Made by a program: the position numbers and the translations under genes | Notes under the pieces: generated by a model | Told to the model about the DNA's origin: nothing | The model's input: only the letters and a program-made list of their open reading frames with translations | Databases searched by the model: none | Shown: in pieces, positions 1 to 9,745 of the stretch | How positions within the stretch are numbered: position 1 is the stretch's first letter | How the letters are laid out: every line of letters begins with the position of its first letter | From: Rhizobiaceae bacterium | GTDB lineage: Bacteria > Pseudomonadota > Alphaproteobacteria > Rhizobiales > Rhizobiaceae | Reading direction: 5' to 3' | Assembly: GCA_030065115.1 (NCBI GenBank) | Contig: JASJDO010000001.1 | Location: forward strand, 1 to 64,000 | DNA: 64,000 nt

Positions 1-677
1 CAAGCCATCTTGTAGCGTCAATTGCTCCGGGTGACCAAGATCCGGTCCTCGCATTGCTTCCTGAAGGTTTGAAATCGGCCTGCCCAAATCTTCAATGGGT
101 GGGATATCTTTCGACAGTGGGAGTATATGGAAACCATGATGGTGCGTGGGTCGATGAAGAAACAGAGCCGAAGCCTGTATCAAAACGATCTGTCCAACGT
201 GTGAATGCAGAAGAAACCTGGTTGGAAGCATCGAGGAAGTCAGGCATTCCACTTGCGATTTTCAGATTGTCGGGAATTTATGGCCCAGGCCGTAATGCAT
301 TCATGAACATCAAAAAGGGTACTTCGCGACGCATGGTCAAACCGGGTCAGGTCTTTAACCGAATTCATCGCGAAGACATAGGGCAGGCAGTTGCCAATGC
401 CATGGCTAAAAATATTGGAGGTATATTCAATATCACAGACGATGAGCCGGCGCCGCCGCAGGATGTGGTCACCTATGCGCATGAATTAAAAGGCATTGCG
501 CCACCGCCGGAAATTGACTTTGAAACAGCGGATATTTCACCTATGGCGCGCAGTTTTTATGGTGAGAACAAGCGTGTTTCCAATCGAAAATCCAAGGACG
601 AACTGGGTATGGTCTACCGCTGGCCTGACTACCGCACATCGCTGCAACGAATGCTGCAAGAGGATAGCTGGGAATAA
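1..677 (+). CDS. SDR-family NAD-dependent epimerase/dehydratase, C-terminal part
   Basis: The reading frame is open from the left edge of the window, so the N-terminal Rossmann part with the nucleotide-binding glycine motif is missing. About 225 residues remain. Visible features are the STVGVYG stretch, which holds the usual SDR serine/tyrosine region, FRLSGIYGPGRNAF, typical of extended SDR epimerases of the YeeZ type, and a C-terminal HREDIGQAV segment like that of sugar-nucleotide epimerases. The substrate cannot be told from the sequence. The gene lies 39 bases upstream of trpF on the same strand, but nothing shows that it shares the tryptophan function. The family call is firm and the precise role is unknown. 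Confidence 0.8.
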   Translation, partial: SHLVASIAPGDQDPVLALLPEGLKSACPNLQWVGYLSTVGVYGNHDGAWVDEETEPKPVSKRSVQRVNAEETWLEASRKSGIPLAIFRLSGIYGPGRNAFMNIKKGTSRRMVKPGQVFNRIHREDIGQAVANAMAKNIGGIFNITDDEPAPPQDVVTYAHELKGIAPPPEIDFETADISPMARSFYGENKRVSNRKSKDELGMVYRWPDYRTSLQRMLQEDSWE

Positions 678-716
678 GGTCTAGACTCTTCTCCCGGTGC
701 ATGCCAATCCAACCCT

Positions 717-1379
717 ATGAATACGCCTGAATTGATCAAGATATGTGGCCTTTCCACCGATGAAGCCATCGACGCTGTTATAGGTGAGGGTGCGACGCAT
801 ATGGGGCTTATCTTTTTTGAAAAAAGCCCGCGGCATGTATCGATCGAGAAAGCGGCTGCGCTGTCAACTCATGCCGGAAATCGCGTACAGAAAGTCGCAG
901 TGACCGTGAACGCTGATGATCTGTATCTTCAACAGATTGTTGATGCTGTTGGGCCAGATCTATTGCAGCTTCATGGCAAGGAAAGCGTGGAGCGCGTGGA
1001 TGAGGTGAAGAGCCGTTTTGGATTGCCCGTCATCAAAGCGCTTGCAGTTAGTGGTGCTGAAGACCTTGAACATGCAAAAATTTATATTGGCAAGGCGGAC
1101 TATTTTCTGTTTGATGCCAAACCGCCAAAGGGTGCGGATTTGCCAGGCGGAAATGGTGTCGCATTTGACTGGGAAATCATGGACCAATGGCCTGCAGATG
1201 TGCCATATATCCTGTCTGGCGGGCTGAACCTTGAAAATATCAACGATGCCATACTTCATTCCGGGGCTATGGGTATTGATCTATCTTCAGGTGTTGAGAG
1301 CAGTCCGGGCGTAAAAGATACCAGGCTAATCCGGGAGTTTTTGCGGATGGTCACACAAAAGGATGAATGTGTTGAGTAA
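717..1379 (+). CDS. trpF: Phosphoribosylanthranilate isomerase
   Basis: TrpF converts N-(5-phosphoribosyl)anthranilate to the carboxyphenylamino-deoxyribulose phosphate in tryptophan synthesis in the cytoplasm. The 220-residue protein is a single TIM barrel of usual length. It opens with LIKICGL, which holds the catalytic cysteine, and has [12 protein letters not shown]. The later LQLHG, FLFDAK and [10 protein letters not shown] segments belong to the substrate phosphate- and product-binding strands, and the aspartate in LFDAK is the expected general acid. Its last 17 bases overlap trpB in another frame, which suggests coupled translation. The order trpF-trpB-trpA without trpC or trpD is usual in Hyphomicrobiales. 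Confidence 0.97.
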   Translation: MNTPELIKICGLSTDEAIDAVIGEGATHMGLIFFEKSPRHVSIEKAAALSTHAGNRVQKVAVTVNADDLYLQQIVDAVGPDLLQLHGKESVERVDEVKSRFGLPVIKALAVSGAEDLEHAKIYIGKADYFLFDAKPPKGADLPGGNGVAFDWEIMDQWPADVPYILSGGLNLENINDAILHSGAMGIDLSSGVESSPGVKDTRLIREFLRMVTQKDECVE

Positions 1380-2592
1380 ACCGATTGAGCCAAACTCTTA
1401 TAAAACGGGCCCCGATGAAGCCGGACATTTCGGTATTTTTGGGGGTCGTTACGTTGCCGAAACATTAATGCCGCTGATTCTTGATCTGGAAAAGCACTAT
1501 AATGCAGCCAAGGAAGACGCGGAATTTCAAGCTGAAGTTGAGAATCTCAACAAACACTATACCGGACGGCCGTCACCGCTTTATTTTGCCGAAGGTCTGA
1601 CCGAGCATCTTGGTGGCGCGAAGATTTATTTCAAGCGTGACGAACTCAATCACACAGGATCGCACAAGATAAATAATTGCCTTGGTCAGATATTGCTTGC
1701 CAAGCGCATGGGCAAAACACGCATCATTGCGGAAACAGGCGCTGGGCAACATGGAGTAGCAGCGGCCACAGTTGCAGCAAAGTTTGGTTTTCCATGTGTC
1801 GTCTATATGGGTAAAACGGATGTCGAGCGTCAATCGCCGAACGTTTTTCGGATGAAGCTGCTGGGCGCTGAAATCGTTCCGGTCACCGCCGGTGCTGGGA
1901 CACTTAAAGATGCGATGAATGAAGCGCTTCGCGATTGGGTTACCAATGTGGAAGATACGTACTATCTAATTGGCACTGCTGCCGGACCGCATCCCTATCC
2001 TGAACTTGTCAGGGATTTTCAATCGGTCATTGGCAAGGAATGTCGCGAACAGATCCTGGAAGCCGAAGGTAAACTGCCAGACATGATTTGCGCTGCTGTT
2101 GGCGGTGGTTCCAATGCGATTGGCCTGTTTCATCCATTCCTTGACGACAAGGACGTGCAGATTGTCGGCGTGGAAGCCGGGGGCAAAGGTCTTTCAGGTG
2201 AAGAGCATTGTGCATCACTGTCTGCAGGCAAGCCGGGTGTCTTGCATGGTAACCGCACGTTTTTGCTGCAGGATGATGACGGTCAAATTCTGGAAGGGCA
2301 TTCGATTTCTGCAGGCCTCGACTATCCGGGCATTGGTCCTGAACATTCCTGGCTGAAGGACACCGGCCGCGTTGAGTATGTGCCCATCATGGACACGGAA
2401 GCCTTGGAAGCGTTCCAGCTTCTTTGCAAAACCGAGGGTATTATTCCTGCTCTTGAGCCAAGCCACGCATTGGCTGAGATCGTCAAGCGCGCGCCAAAAA
2501 TGGGTAAGGACCAAGTGATTGTGATGAACCTTTGCGGTCGTGGTGACAAAGACGTATTCACCGTTGGTGCTGCACTTGGCGTTGATCTTTAA
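1363..2592 (+). CDS. trpB: Tryptophan synthase beta chain
   Basis: TrpB condenses indole with serine to make tryptophan, using pyridoxal phosphate, in an alpha2-beta2 complex with TrpA. The 409-residue length is normal. The PLP-binding lysine is Lys102 in the HTGSHKINN motif. The phosphate-binding glycine loop GGGSNAIG and the ETGAGQHG motif of fold type II PLP enzymes are intact. The chosen ATG lies inside the end of trpF (17-base overlap), and the following trpA begins 12 bases after the stop. All catalytic elements I can check are present. Confidence 0.98.
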   Translation: MNVLSKPIEPNSYKTGPDEAGHFGIFGGRYVAETLMPLILDLEKHYNAAKEDAEFQAEVENLNKHYTGRPSPLYFAEGLTEHLGGAKIYFKRDELNHTGSHKINNCLGQILLAKRMGKTRIIAETGAGQHGVAAATVAAKFGFPCVVYMGKTDVERQSPNVFRMKLLGAEIVPVTAGAGTLKDAMNEALRDWVTNVEDTYYLIGTAAGPHPYPELVRDFQSVIGKECREQILEAEGKLPDMICAAVGGGSNAIGLFHPFLDDKDVQIVGVEAGGKGLSGEEHCASLSAGKPGVLHGNRTFLLQDDDGQILEGHSISAGLDYPGIGPEHSWLKDTGRVEYVPIMDTEALEAFQLLCKTEGIIPALEPSHALAEIVKRAPKMGKDQVIVMNLCGRGDKDVFTVGAALGVDL

Positions 2593-2604
2593 GGGGCTAA
2601 GAAC

Positions 2605-3432
2605 ATGACTTCACGCATTGATGCGCGTTTTGCGGCGCTAAAGGAAGAAGGTCGACCGGGTCTGGTTACTTTTGTAATGGCCGGTGATCCGGATGAGAAC
2701 ACTGCTCTGGAAGTGATCAAGGGCCTGCCCGCGGCTGGCGCTGACCTGATTGAAGTAGGCATGCCGTTTTCAGATCCGATGGCGGATGGCCCCTCGATCC
2801 AGCTTGCTGGTCAGCGTGCGCTCAAAGGTGGCATGACACTTGCCAAGACGCTCAAGACAATTGCGGAGTTCCGAAAGGAAGATCAGGATACACCGATCGT
2901 TTTGATGGGCTATTACAATCCGATCTATATTTATGGAAACGAGAAGTTCATTGAAGATGCAAAGTCTGCTGGTGTTGACGGGTTGATCATTGTTGACGTG
3001 CCGCCTGAGGCAGATGATGAACTCTGTTTGCCTGCCATGGATGCTGGCTTGAATTTTATCCGCCTTGCTACGCCGACCACAGATGGTGATCGCCTGCCTC
3101 GCGTTCTCGAAAATACGTCCGGATTTTTGTACTACGTCTCGATTACGGGCATAACAGGTGCTGCTGCACCTGACCCCGGGAAGGTTGCAGCATCTGTTGC
3201 CAGAATCAAGGAATCAACCGATCTGCCGGTTGCGGTAGGATTTGGTGTCAAGACAGCGCAACAGGCTGCTGATATTGGAAAAGGGGCCGATGGTGTTGTT
3301 GTGGGCTCTGCACTGGTGAGCGCAATTGCCGACAGTCTGGATGAAAACGGAAACGCTACTGCTGAAACGCCATCAGCGGTTCATGTGTTGGTCGCTGACC
3401 TTGCATCCGGCGTTCGCTCTGTTAAACACTGA
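2605..3432 (+). CDS. trpA: Tryptophan synthase alpha chain
   Basis: TrpA splits indole-3-glycerol phosphate to indole and glyceraldehyde-3-phosphate and channels indole to TrpB. The 275-residue TIM barrel carries both catalytic acids: Glu50 in [11 protein letters not shown] and Asp61 in PMADGP. The mobile loop after strand 6 is visible as [11 protein letters not shown], and the phosphate-binding glycines appear as VGFGVKT and VVVGSALV. The gene starts 12 bases after trpB and is followed by accD after 57 bases, as in other rhizobial genomes. Confidence 0.98.
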   Translation: MTSRIDARFAALKEEGRPGLVTFVMAGDPDENTALEVIKGLPAAGADLIEVGMPFSDPMADGPSIQLAGQRALKGGMTLAKTLKTIAEFRKEDQDTPIVLMGYYNPIYIYGNEKFIEDAKSAGVDGLIIVDVPPEADDELCLPAMDAGLNFIRLATPTTDGDRLPRVLENTSGFLYYVSITGITGAAAPDPGKVAASVARIKESTDLPVAVGFGVKTAQQAADIGKGADGVVVGSALVSAIADSLDENGNATAETPSAVHVLVADLASGVRSVKH

Positions 3433-3489
3433 TTTGAATTCTTATATACCGTTACGGCAGCTGCTTCGTAACTTTCAAGGAATGAACCC

Positions 3490-4410
3490 ATGAACTGGAT
3501 TACCAATCTCGTCAGACCAAAAATTGGTGGAATTTTGGGTCGGAAAGATTTGCCGGAGAACCTATGGGTCAAATGTCCGGAATCTGGGGAAATGGTTTTC
3601 CATAAGGATCTGGAAGCGAATATGGGTGTTGTACCCAATTCTGGCTATCACATGAAGATTTCCGCTAAGGAACGGTTGGCACAGTTCTTTGATGGTGGAG
3701 AATACGAAACTCTGGAAATGCCAAAGGTAGCGCAGGATCCACTCAAGTTTCGCGACAAATCGAGATATACCGACAAGCTCAAAGACGCGCGCAAGAAAAC
3801 CGGCCTCGAAGATTCCATTCTTGCCGGCAAGGGAATGGTCGATGATCTTGAGATGATCGCGGTTGTCCATGAGATGGCCTTTATCGGCGGCTCACTTGGA
3901 ATGGCAGCTGGTGAAATGATCATCAAGGCAATGGAACTTGCAGCAGAAACCAAAACACCACTTGTGTTGTTTGCGGCTTCCGGGGGAGCGCGCATGCAGG
4001 AAGGCATACTTTCCCTGATGCAATTGCCACGGACTACTGTTGGTGTGCAAATGATGAAAGATGCCGGTGTTCCTTACATTGTCGTTCTCACCAACCCGAC
4101 TACAGGTGGTGTGTCGGCTTCCTATGCGATGTTGGGCGATGTTCATATTGCCGAACCTGGCGCTGTGATCGGTTTCGCCGGTCGACGTGTGATCGAAGGA
4201 ACCATTCGCGAAAAACTTCCTGATGATTTCCAGACCTCCGAATATCTTCTGGAGCATGGCATGGTAGACATGATCGTCAGCCGTTTGGAGATGAAGTCAA
4301 CGATTTCCCGTGTGGTGCGTTTGATGCTCAATCTCCCACCAGTTGAGGGAGCAAATCCAGATCCTGTGACACAATCAGCTGAACCTGAAACGGTTTCTGA
4401 AGACAGCTAG
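3490..4410 (+). CDS. accD: Acetyl-CoA carboxylase carboxyltransferase subunit beta
   Basis: AccD is half of the carboxyltransferase that moves CO2 from biotin on AccB to acetyl-CoA, giving malonyl-CoA for fatty acid synthesis. The 306-residue protein has the crotonase-like carboxyltransferase core with [27 protein letters not shown] and [10 protein letters not shown]. It is odd in its N-terminal zinc ribbon: where the E. coli protein has four cysteines, only the first remains (Cys29); the others are Ser32, Val48 and Ser51. From memory, related Hyphomicrobiales AccD proteins look the same, so this is probably a lineage trait and not damage. The start ATG follows an AAGGA element (3477-3481). 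Confidence 0.97.
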   Translation: MNWITNLVRPKIGGILGRKDLPENLWVKCPESGEMVFHKDLEANMGVVPNSGYHMKISAKERLAQFFDGGEYETLEMPKVAQDPLKFRDKSRYTDKLKDARKKTGLEDSILAGKGMVDDLEMIAVVHEMAFIGGSLGMAAGEMIIKAMELAAETKTPLVLFAASGGARMQEGILSLMQLPRTTVGVQMMKDAGVPYIVVLTNPTTGGVSASYAMLGDVHIAEPGAVIGFAGRRVIEGTIREKLPDDFQTSEYLLEHGMVDMIVSRLEMKSTISRVVRLMLNLPPVEGANPDPVTQSAEPETVSEDS

Positions 4411-4424
4411 AGTGTAATTCGGCA

Positions 4425-5735
4425 TTGTATCCGCGCACTGAAGCCTTAGTCGAGGAACTTCTCAAAAATCACCCTAAAGGTTTTGACCTTTCGCTCGGGC
4501 GGATAACAGGCTTGCTTGAAAAGCTTGGTAATCCACATGAACGGATTCCTCCCGCGATTCATGTTGCCGGAACCAACGGCAAAGGTTCGACGATTGCATT
4601 TTGTCGTGCAATTCTGGAATCAGCCGGGTACACGGTGCATGTCCATACATCACCGCATCTAGTGAACTGGGGCGAACGATACCGGCTTGCTGGAAATCTA
4701 GTGGATGACAATACGCTGGCTGATGCAATCGAACGTGCAGCAAAAGCAAACGCTGGTACTCCGATCACTGTATTTGAAATCATGTCAGCAGTCATGTTCA
4801 TTTTGTTCAGCGAACATGACGCCGATTATTCGCTGGTTGAAGTTGGCCTCGGGGGTAGGGCGGATGCGACCAATATAATTGAAAATCCTGCGATTTGTGC
4901 CATCGCGCCGATCGGGCTGGATCATCAGGCATATCTGGGTGAAACGATTCGTGAAATTGCCTTCGAGAAAGCTGGCATCATCAAACATAGCACGCCTGTT
5001 GTTGTTGGACCTCAACAGGACGAGGCCAGAGATGTCATTGGAGAAGTTGCTGAGAAACTCCAAGCTCCGATTTCTTTTGCTTTGCAGGATTTTGACTACT
5101 ACCGCGATGCAACTGGCTTTGTGTATCAGGATGAAGATGGATTGCTGGATTTGCCACTTCCGAGGCTTGCAGGAGAACATCAATTAGGAAATGCGGCTCT
5201 GGCGATATCTGCCATCAGGAAAAGTGGCATCGAAGTTTCAGACGAGGCTTTCGCCAAAGCCATGAAACATGTTGTGTGGCCCGGAAGATTGGAGAAGCTT
5301 CCGGCGGGCGAAATTACGACTGAGATTGGGACAGGGGCTGATATCTGGATCGATGGGGGACATAATCCGGATGCGGGTCGCGTAATCGCCACTGAACTTA
5401 AACGACAGATGGTCGGTGATGATCAGAAACTCCTCATGATTTGTGGCATGATCAATACGAAAGAGCCATTGGGCTTTTTCAAACCGTTTTCTGAAATGAA
5501 TACCGAATTGGTCAGTATACCGGTGATGATGAGTGACGCCGGGATAGAGCCCGAGAATCTTGCAGCTTTGGCTGAAGAAGCAGGCCTTCAAGCACAAGCC
5601 ACAGACAGTCTGGAAACTGCAATTGAGATAGCCCGCCAGAAATATGAAAGTGATCCGTCGCTGCGAATATTGTTTTGCGGATCCATCTATATGTTGGGCG
5701 AAGTGCTGGAGAAGAATGGCACGCCTCCGCGGTGA
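4425..5735 (+). CDS. folC: Bifunctional folylpolyglutamate synthase/dihydrofolate synthase
   Basis: FolC adds glutamate to dihydropteroate and then to folates using ATP. It is a Mur-ligase-family protein of 436 residues, normal length. The P-loop is HVAGTNGKGST near residue 47, followed by HTSPHL, the folate-site segment, and GLGGRADATN. The C-terminal Mur-ligase domain contains WIDGGHNPDAG. No ATG or GTG fits the N-terminus. The first plausible start is a TTG at 4425, 14 bases after the accD stop, so translation may depend on coupling to accD. The gene closes the trp-accD-folC series. Confidence 0.95.
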   Translation: MYPRTEALVEELLKNHPKGFDLSLGRITGLLEKLGNPHERIPPAIHVAGTNGKGSTIAFCRAILESAGYTVHVHTSPHLVNWGERYRLAGNLVDDNTLADAIERAAKANAGTPITVFEIMSAVMFILFSEHDADYSLVEVGLGGRADATNIIENPAICAIAPIGLDHQAYLGETIREIAFEKAGIIKHSTPVVVGPQQDEARDVIGEVAEKLQAPISFALQDFDYYRDATGFVYQDEDGLLDLPLPRLAGEHQLGNAALAISAIRKSGIEVSDEAFAKAMKHVVWPGRLEKLPAGEITTEIGTGADIWIDGGHNPDAGRVIATELKRQMVGDDQKLLMICGMINTKEPLGFFKPFSEMNTELVSIPVMMSDAGIEPENLAALAEEAGLQAQATDSLETAIEIARQKYESDPSLRILFCGSIYMLGEVLEKNGTPPR

Positions 5736-5756
5736 CACGATTTGTACACATCAAAA

Positions 5757-5779
5757 AACCCGACCAATCCGGCCGGGTT
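5757..5779 (-). terminator. Intrinsic terminator of trxA
   Basis: Read on the minus strand, AACCCG pairs with CGGGTT around a short partly paired centre, and a run of six T follows (5753-5758 on the plus strand). It lies about 30 bases past the trxA stop. The stem could also slow transcription leaving folC on the other strand, but the plus side has no T-run. Confidence 0.85.
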
Positions 5780-5808
5780 CTGAAAATTCTACATCTGACT
5801 GAAGGTTA

Positions 5809-6129
5809 TTAGGCAGCGCCGTTGATCCAGTCTACCAATGCATTCTTGGGTTTTGCGCCAACCTGCATGGAAGCTGGCTGGCCATCCTTGAACAGTATCA
5901 GGGTCGGGATCGAACGGACACCAAACTGCGCTGCGATATCCGGATTTTCATCGATATTCACCTTGGTGATCTTGACCTTGTCACCCATCTCATCGGAAAT
6001 TTCTTCCAGGCTGGGACCAATAGCCTTGCAAGGGCCGCACCATTCTGCCCAGAAATCTACAACCACCGGAACATCTGCGCCCAAAACATCGGATTCGAAA
6101 TTGCTGGTGTCAATCTTTTGCGTAGCCAT
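5809..6129 (-). CDS. trxA: Thioredoxin
   Basis: This is a cytoplasmic disulfide reductant for ribonucleotide reductase, peroxiredoxins and other partners. The 106-residue protein has the classic active site WCGPC (Cys31 and Cys34), the buried aspartate in VVDFWAEW and the cis-proline segment RSIPTL. It is of standard length with no signal peptide. The start is supported by a purine-rich GAGG element a few bases upstream. It lies 109 bases downstream of addA, with its own terminator. Thioredoxin next to addAB is usual in rhizobia. Confidence 0.98.
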   Translation of the reverse strand: MATQKIDTSNFESDVLGADVPVVVDFWAEWCGPCKAIGPSLEEISDEMGDKVKITKVNIDENPDIAAQFGVRSIPTLILFKDGQPASMQVGAKPKNALVDWINGAA

Positions 6130-6238
6130 ATCGGGCCTCCTCTAATTATGTGGATCACACGAAATAGCCGTGCGGATATCAAATTCTGTTTGAACGTAAG
6201 AATGCGGTCTCCTAACGTCAAGCCATGTGAACATCTGT

Positions 6239-9200
6239 TCACCCGTTCTTGACCGTTTCGAGAGCCGCTGTGAGGATCTCGTCCGGTAAAATTGCCAATT
6301 CGGGCCCGCTTGTCCACAGCAATGCACATTCAACGTTTTTCGATGGATAAATTTGCGTGATCAGATGTCGGTATAATGCCAGTTGCGTGATGTATTCAGG
6401 CGGGTATGTACCGAAATGCGAAGGAATGTGCTTGTTTGTTTTATAGTCCAAAATCATGACCCGATCAGGAAACATGATCAGTCTGTCAATTTGCCCTGAC
6501 AGGAGCCGAAGTCCGGAACGGGTTTGCAGACTGCCAATCAAAGGGACTTCTGCTCTACTTTCAGCATCAAAAACATCGCGAAACGGATGTTTTGTGAATA
6601 GGATTTCGATGGTTTGAAGAACATGATCACAAACCGTTTTCGGTAACTCTTTGCCCTTTGAAGATACATATTCCTGCGCTTTTTCCAGTCGTTTGTCTGG
6701 CGACACATCTGGCAGGACTTCCAGCAATTGGTGGACCATATTGCCGATTTTCAGGGCGAATGGAGAATTGTCAGTGGTTTGTTCAAAAGCTGGGTGGCGT
6801 TGTTCCTTGAGTGCTTCATCGATCAAGGCATAGGCGCCTGATGGGGTGAGTGGTCTCGGCAATGGAGGATCAGCTTTGGCCGGGGTGTGTAGCCACTCTG
6901 GAAGATCGGTTGGAGGTGTCTCGTCATCGCCAGAAGCTGCCTTGGCAGCCATAGGGACTGGAGCGCGTTCTTCCTTCACCCAGCGTATACCTCCCCCTAA
7001 CTCTTCCGGGATGGGTGTTGCTGAGGGCGTCAAAGTGTTTTCTACCATACGATGCCAATAGTCATGTTTAGGATCGCGGGTTCCCCGATATCCGCAAACG
7101 ATCAGCCTATCGGCTGCCCGTGTCATCCCGACATAGAGAAGCCGCCGATATTCGGCATTTGCTGCTGCCTCCGCGTCTTCTGTGATTTTTCGGGTTACAG
7201 ATGTCTGATCTGTTGAAGTCGGGACCCAGACAAATCCACGGTTAGGATTTCTGTCTCCCACTTCCAAAACCTTTGACCGATGGCTGGAAATCCATGGGCT
7301 GCCACAAGAATCCACCAAAAACACAACCTTTGCTTCCAAACCCTTGGAGGCGTGCACAGTCAGAATTCGTACTTCGTCACGATCCAGTTCAAGTTCCCGT
7401 TTGATTTCAGGATCGGCTTTCGTCAGCATGGCGATGAATGCTTCTAGCCCACTGCCACCATCGCGAACAAAGGCGATGATCTCGTCCACAAATGCGTCCA
7501 ACACATCTTCTGCTTCCATGCCGAGTTGAGCCAGCAGTTTCTTGCGGCCACCATGTGCGCCAAACAACCAGGCATAGAATTCAAACAAGCCAAGCGATTT
7601 TTCCTTTGCCCTGATTTCTTCGAGAACGGGCAGTGCAGCAGAAGCGGCCTCATTGCCGGCATGTTCACTATCCTCTGAACAGAACCGTAGCTGTTCAAAC
7701 AGAGTTCTTGGCCCGCGATCATGTGCAATTTCGAACAATTGAGTGTCGGACATGCCGATGAAAACACCCTTTAGCACCGCAGCAAGATTGAGATCATCTT
7801 CCGGCAACAATGCGAAACGCCCCATTGCCAACAGGTCTTCGACAGCAATGTGTTCTAACAGACGCAGCCGGTCAGCGCCTGCAACTGCCAAGCCTTTGTC
7901 TTTCAGGGTTCTGGTCAGGGCAGTGATAAACCGGTCGCGTTTGCGAACAAGAACCAGAATGTCGCCAAAACGCAGAGGCTCGCCAGTTCCGGGCAGTGGT
8001 TTTCCCACCCATTCTCCGATGCTTGTTGCAATACGCTCGGCTAGCAAGACTGCCGGATCATTGACACTTTCGCGATCAATGGGAGCAATCCAGCTTTCAG
8101 TTTTTTCGGTTTTCTCGCGCGCGAATACCGGCCAAACCTGAACTTCACCTGGATCATTTGCCCTGACAGCATCATGTACAGGTGCTTCCCCGTTTTGGGT
8201 CAATCCGTTTGCATTGGCTTCATTTTCAAAAACCAGATCAACGGCATGAAGTACATCTTTTGTGGACCGGAAGGAGAGGTCGAGCCTCGCTTTTTTCAGA
8301 GATTTTCCAAGTGCTGTGACCTGCTTGTCCAAAAGACGTTTCTGCAAATCAAATTCTTTCGGATCTGCGCCTTGAAAGGAATAGATGGATTGCTTTTCGT
8401 CACCGACAACAAAAACGGATCTTTCCTTTTTGCTTGCGCTCTCCCCTGCATAGAAATCTTCGGTCACAGCATTGATAATTTCCCATTGAGCGGGGCTGGT
8501 GTCCTGAGCTTCGTCAACCAGAACGTGATCCACCCCATTGTCCAAGCGGTATCTGATCCAGTCGCGAATGTCGGGACGCTTAAGCAGGTTTACAGTTTTC
8601 CAAATCTGATCGTCATAATCGATCTGACCTCTGGCACGCTTCATACGTTCATACTGTTCCAAAACGCCAAATGCGATTTTGAAAAGATTTCGCGTATTGT
8701 TGATTGTCCTGATTGCTGTAATTTTATCCAGAGCTTTGAGAAGAGCAGAACCTGTAGACAGAATTGTTTCAACCAAATCAGGAAACTGCTTCTTGATTGC
8801 TGCTGTGGCAATGCTCTTTTCAGATCGAAGGTCGCCTTTTTGTGTCAGGCATATTTCTACCCAAAGGTTAAATTGCACCGAAGGTTCTGCTGTTCGACCC
8901 AAAGCTTCGAGTTTCTTACCAAGTTCAATATCAGTTTTCTTGTCACTGGCGTTGCAGGCAAGCTGAACCTCTGCAAAATAAGCTGCGTTCTGTGAAGCGT
9001 GTTTGATGAAAGTATCGCGAACTTCATCCTCTGTATCATCAGGGCGTATTCCAAAAATCGGATAAAGCCTGTTTACTGCTAGATCCACATCGCCAGAATT
9101 CTGGTCCATATCCAGGACCCAATCCTGAAACGCGTGGCGATTTGCAATGATTTCAGAAATGGCCATTTCAATGCTGGCGTCACTTGCTGTGGGTACGAGG

Positions 9201-9745
9201 GCGCTGAATGCATCAAACATGTATGAGTTCTGCGGATTTCCAAGTACCTTTGCCTTCGCTTCTGCCAACATGGCAGCTTGAGTAGTTTCCTGAATGACTT
9301 CAAAATGTCCGGAGACATTCGCTTCCAATGGGAATTGATGGAGGAGCGCTTCGCAGAAAGCGTGAATGGTCTGAACCTTAAGGCCGCCAGGGGTGTCGAG
9401 CGCTTCTGCAAAGAGTTGACGGGCTCGCCTCAGTGCCTTTCCCGAGGGCAGTGAACCTGTTGAATGATGAATCTCGGCTTTTAGGTCTTTATCCGGCATC
9501 ATTGTCCATTTGGCCAATGTGTCGAAGATACGGTTTTTCATGTTTGCCGCAGCGGCCTTGGTGAAGGTAAGGCACAGGATTTTGTCTGGTGAATTGCCAT
9601 CAAGCATCAAACGGATGACCCGCTGTGTCAGCACGTGTGTTTTTCCGGATCCCGCATTGGCGGAAACCCAGACAAAGCGCTTTGGGTCCGATGCAGAAAA
9701 TTGCTCATCAAGTGTGGTTTTGGGGATTTGAAGCTTTTTAGTCAT
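6239..9745 (-). CDS. addA: Double-strand break repair helicase-nuclease AddA
   Basis: AddA is the UvrD-type helicase and nuclease subunit of the AddAB (RecBCD-like) enzyme, which processes broken DNA ends for RecA. The protein has 1168 residues. Motifs in order: Walker A ANAGSGKTHVLTQR, motif II VDEAQDTSPAQW, motif III GDEKQSIYSFQGADP, motif V TVHASKGLE, motif VI VGMTRAADR, and a C-terminal PD-(D/E)XK nuclease with GQIDRL and ILDYKTNKH. The ATG at 9745 was chosen because it overlaps the addB stop by eight bases (ATGACTAA). An upstream in-frame start would run far into addB. Confidence 0.96.
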   Translation of the reverse strand: MTKKLQIPKTTLDEQFSASDPKRFVWVSANAGSGKTHVLTQRVIRLMLDGNSPDKILCLTFTKAAAANMKNRIFDTLAKWTMMPDKDLKAEIHHSTGSLPSGKALRRARQLFAEALDTPGGLKVQTIHAFCEALLHQFPLEANVSGHFEVIQETTQAAMLAEAKAKVLGNPQNSYMFDAFSALVPTASDASIEMAISEIIANRHAFQDWVLDMDQNSGDVDLAVNRLYPIFGIRPDDTEDEVRDTFIKHASQNAAYFAEVQLACNASDKKTDIELGKKLEALGRTAEPSVQFNLWVEICLTQKGDLRSEKSIATAAIKKQFPDLVETILSTGSALLKALDKITAIRTINNTRNLFKIAFGVLEQYERMKRARGQIDYDDQIWKTVNLLKRPDIRDWIRYRLDNGVDHVLVDEAQDTSPAQWEIINAVTEDFYAGESASKKERSVFVVGDEKQSIYSFQGADPKEFDLQKRLLDKQVTALGKSLKKARLDLSFRSTKDVLHAVDLVFENEANANGLTQNGEAPVHDAVRANDPGEVQVWPVFAREKTEKTESWIAPIDRESVNDPAVLLAERIATSIGEWVGKPLPGTGEPLRFGDILVLVRKRDRFITALTRTLKDKGLAVAGADRLRLLEHIAVEDLLAMGRFALLPEDDLNLAAVLKGVFIGMSDTQLFEIAHDRGPRTLFEQLRFCSEDSEHAGNEAASAALPVLEEIRAKEKSLGLFEFYAWLFGAHGGRKKLLAQLGMEAEDVLDAFVDEIIAFVRDGGSGLEAFIAMLTKADPEIKRELELDRDEVRILTVHASKGLEAKVVFLVDSCGSPWISSHRSKVLEVGDRNPNRGFVWVPTSTDQTSVTRKITEDAEAAANAEYRRLLYVGMTRAADRLIVCGYRGTRDPKHDYWHRMVENTLTPSATPIPEELGGGIRWVKEERAPVPMAAKAASGDDETPPTDLPEWLHTPAKADPPLPRPLTPSGAYALIDEALKEQRHPAFEQTTDNSPFALKIGNMVHQLLEVLPDVSPDKRLEKAQEYVSSKGKELPKTVCDHVLQTIEILFTKHPFRDVFDAESRAEVPLIGSLQTRSGLRLLSGQIDRLIMFPDRVMILDYKTNKHIPSHFGTYPPEYITQLALYRHLITQIYPSKNVECALLWTSGPELAILPDEILTAALETVKNG

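Noticed and set aside
8174-8995. A 273-residue open frame antisense to addA
   Set aside because: No domain can be recognised, cysteine and phenylalanine content is odd, and it lies fully within the helicase gene.
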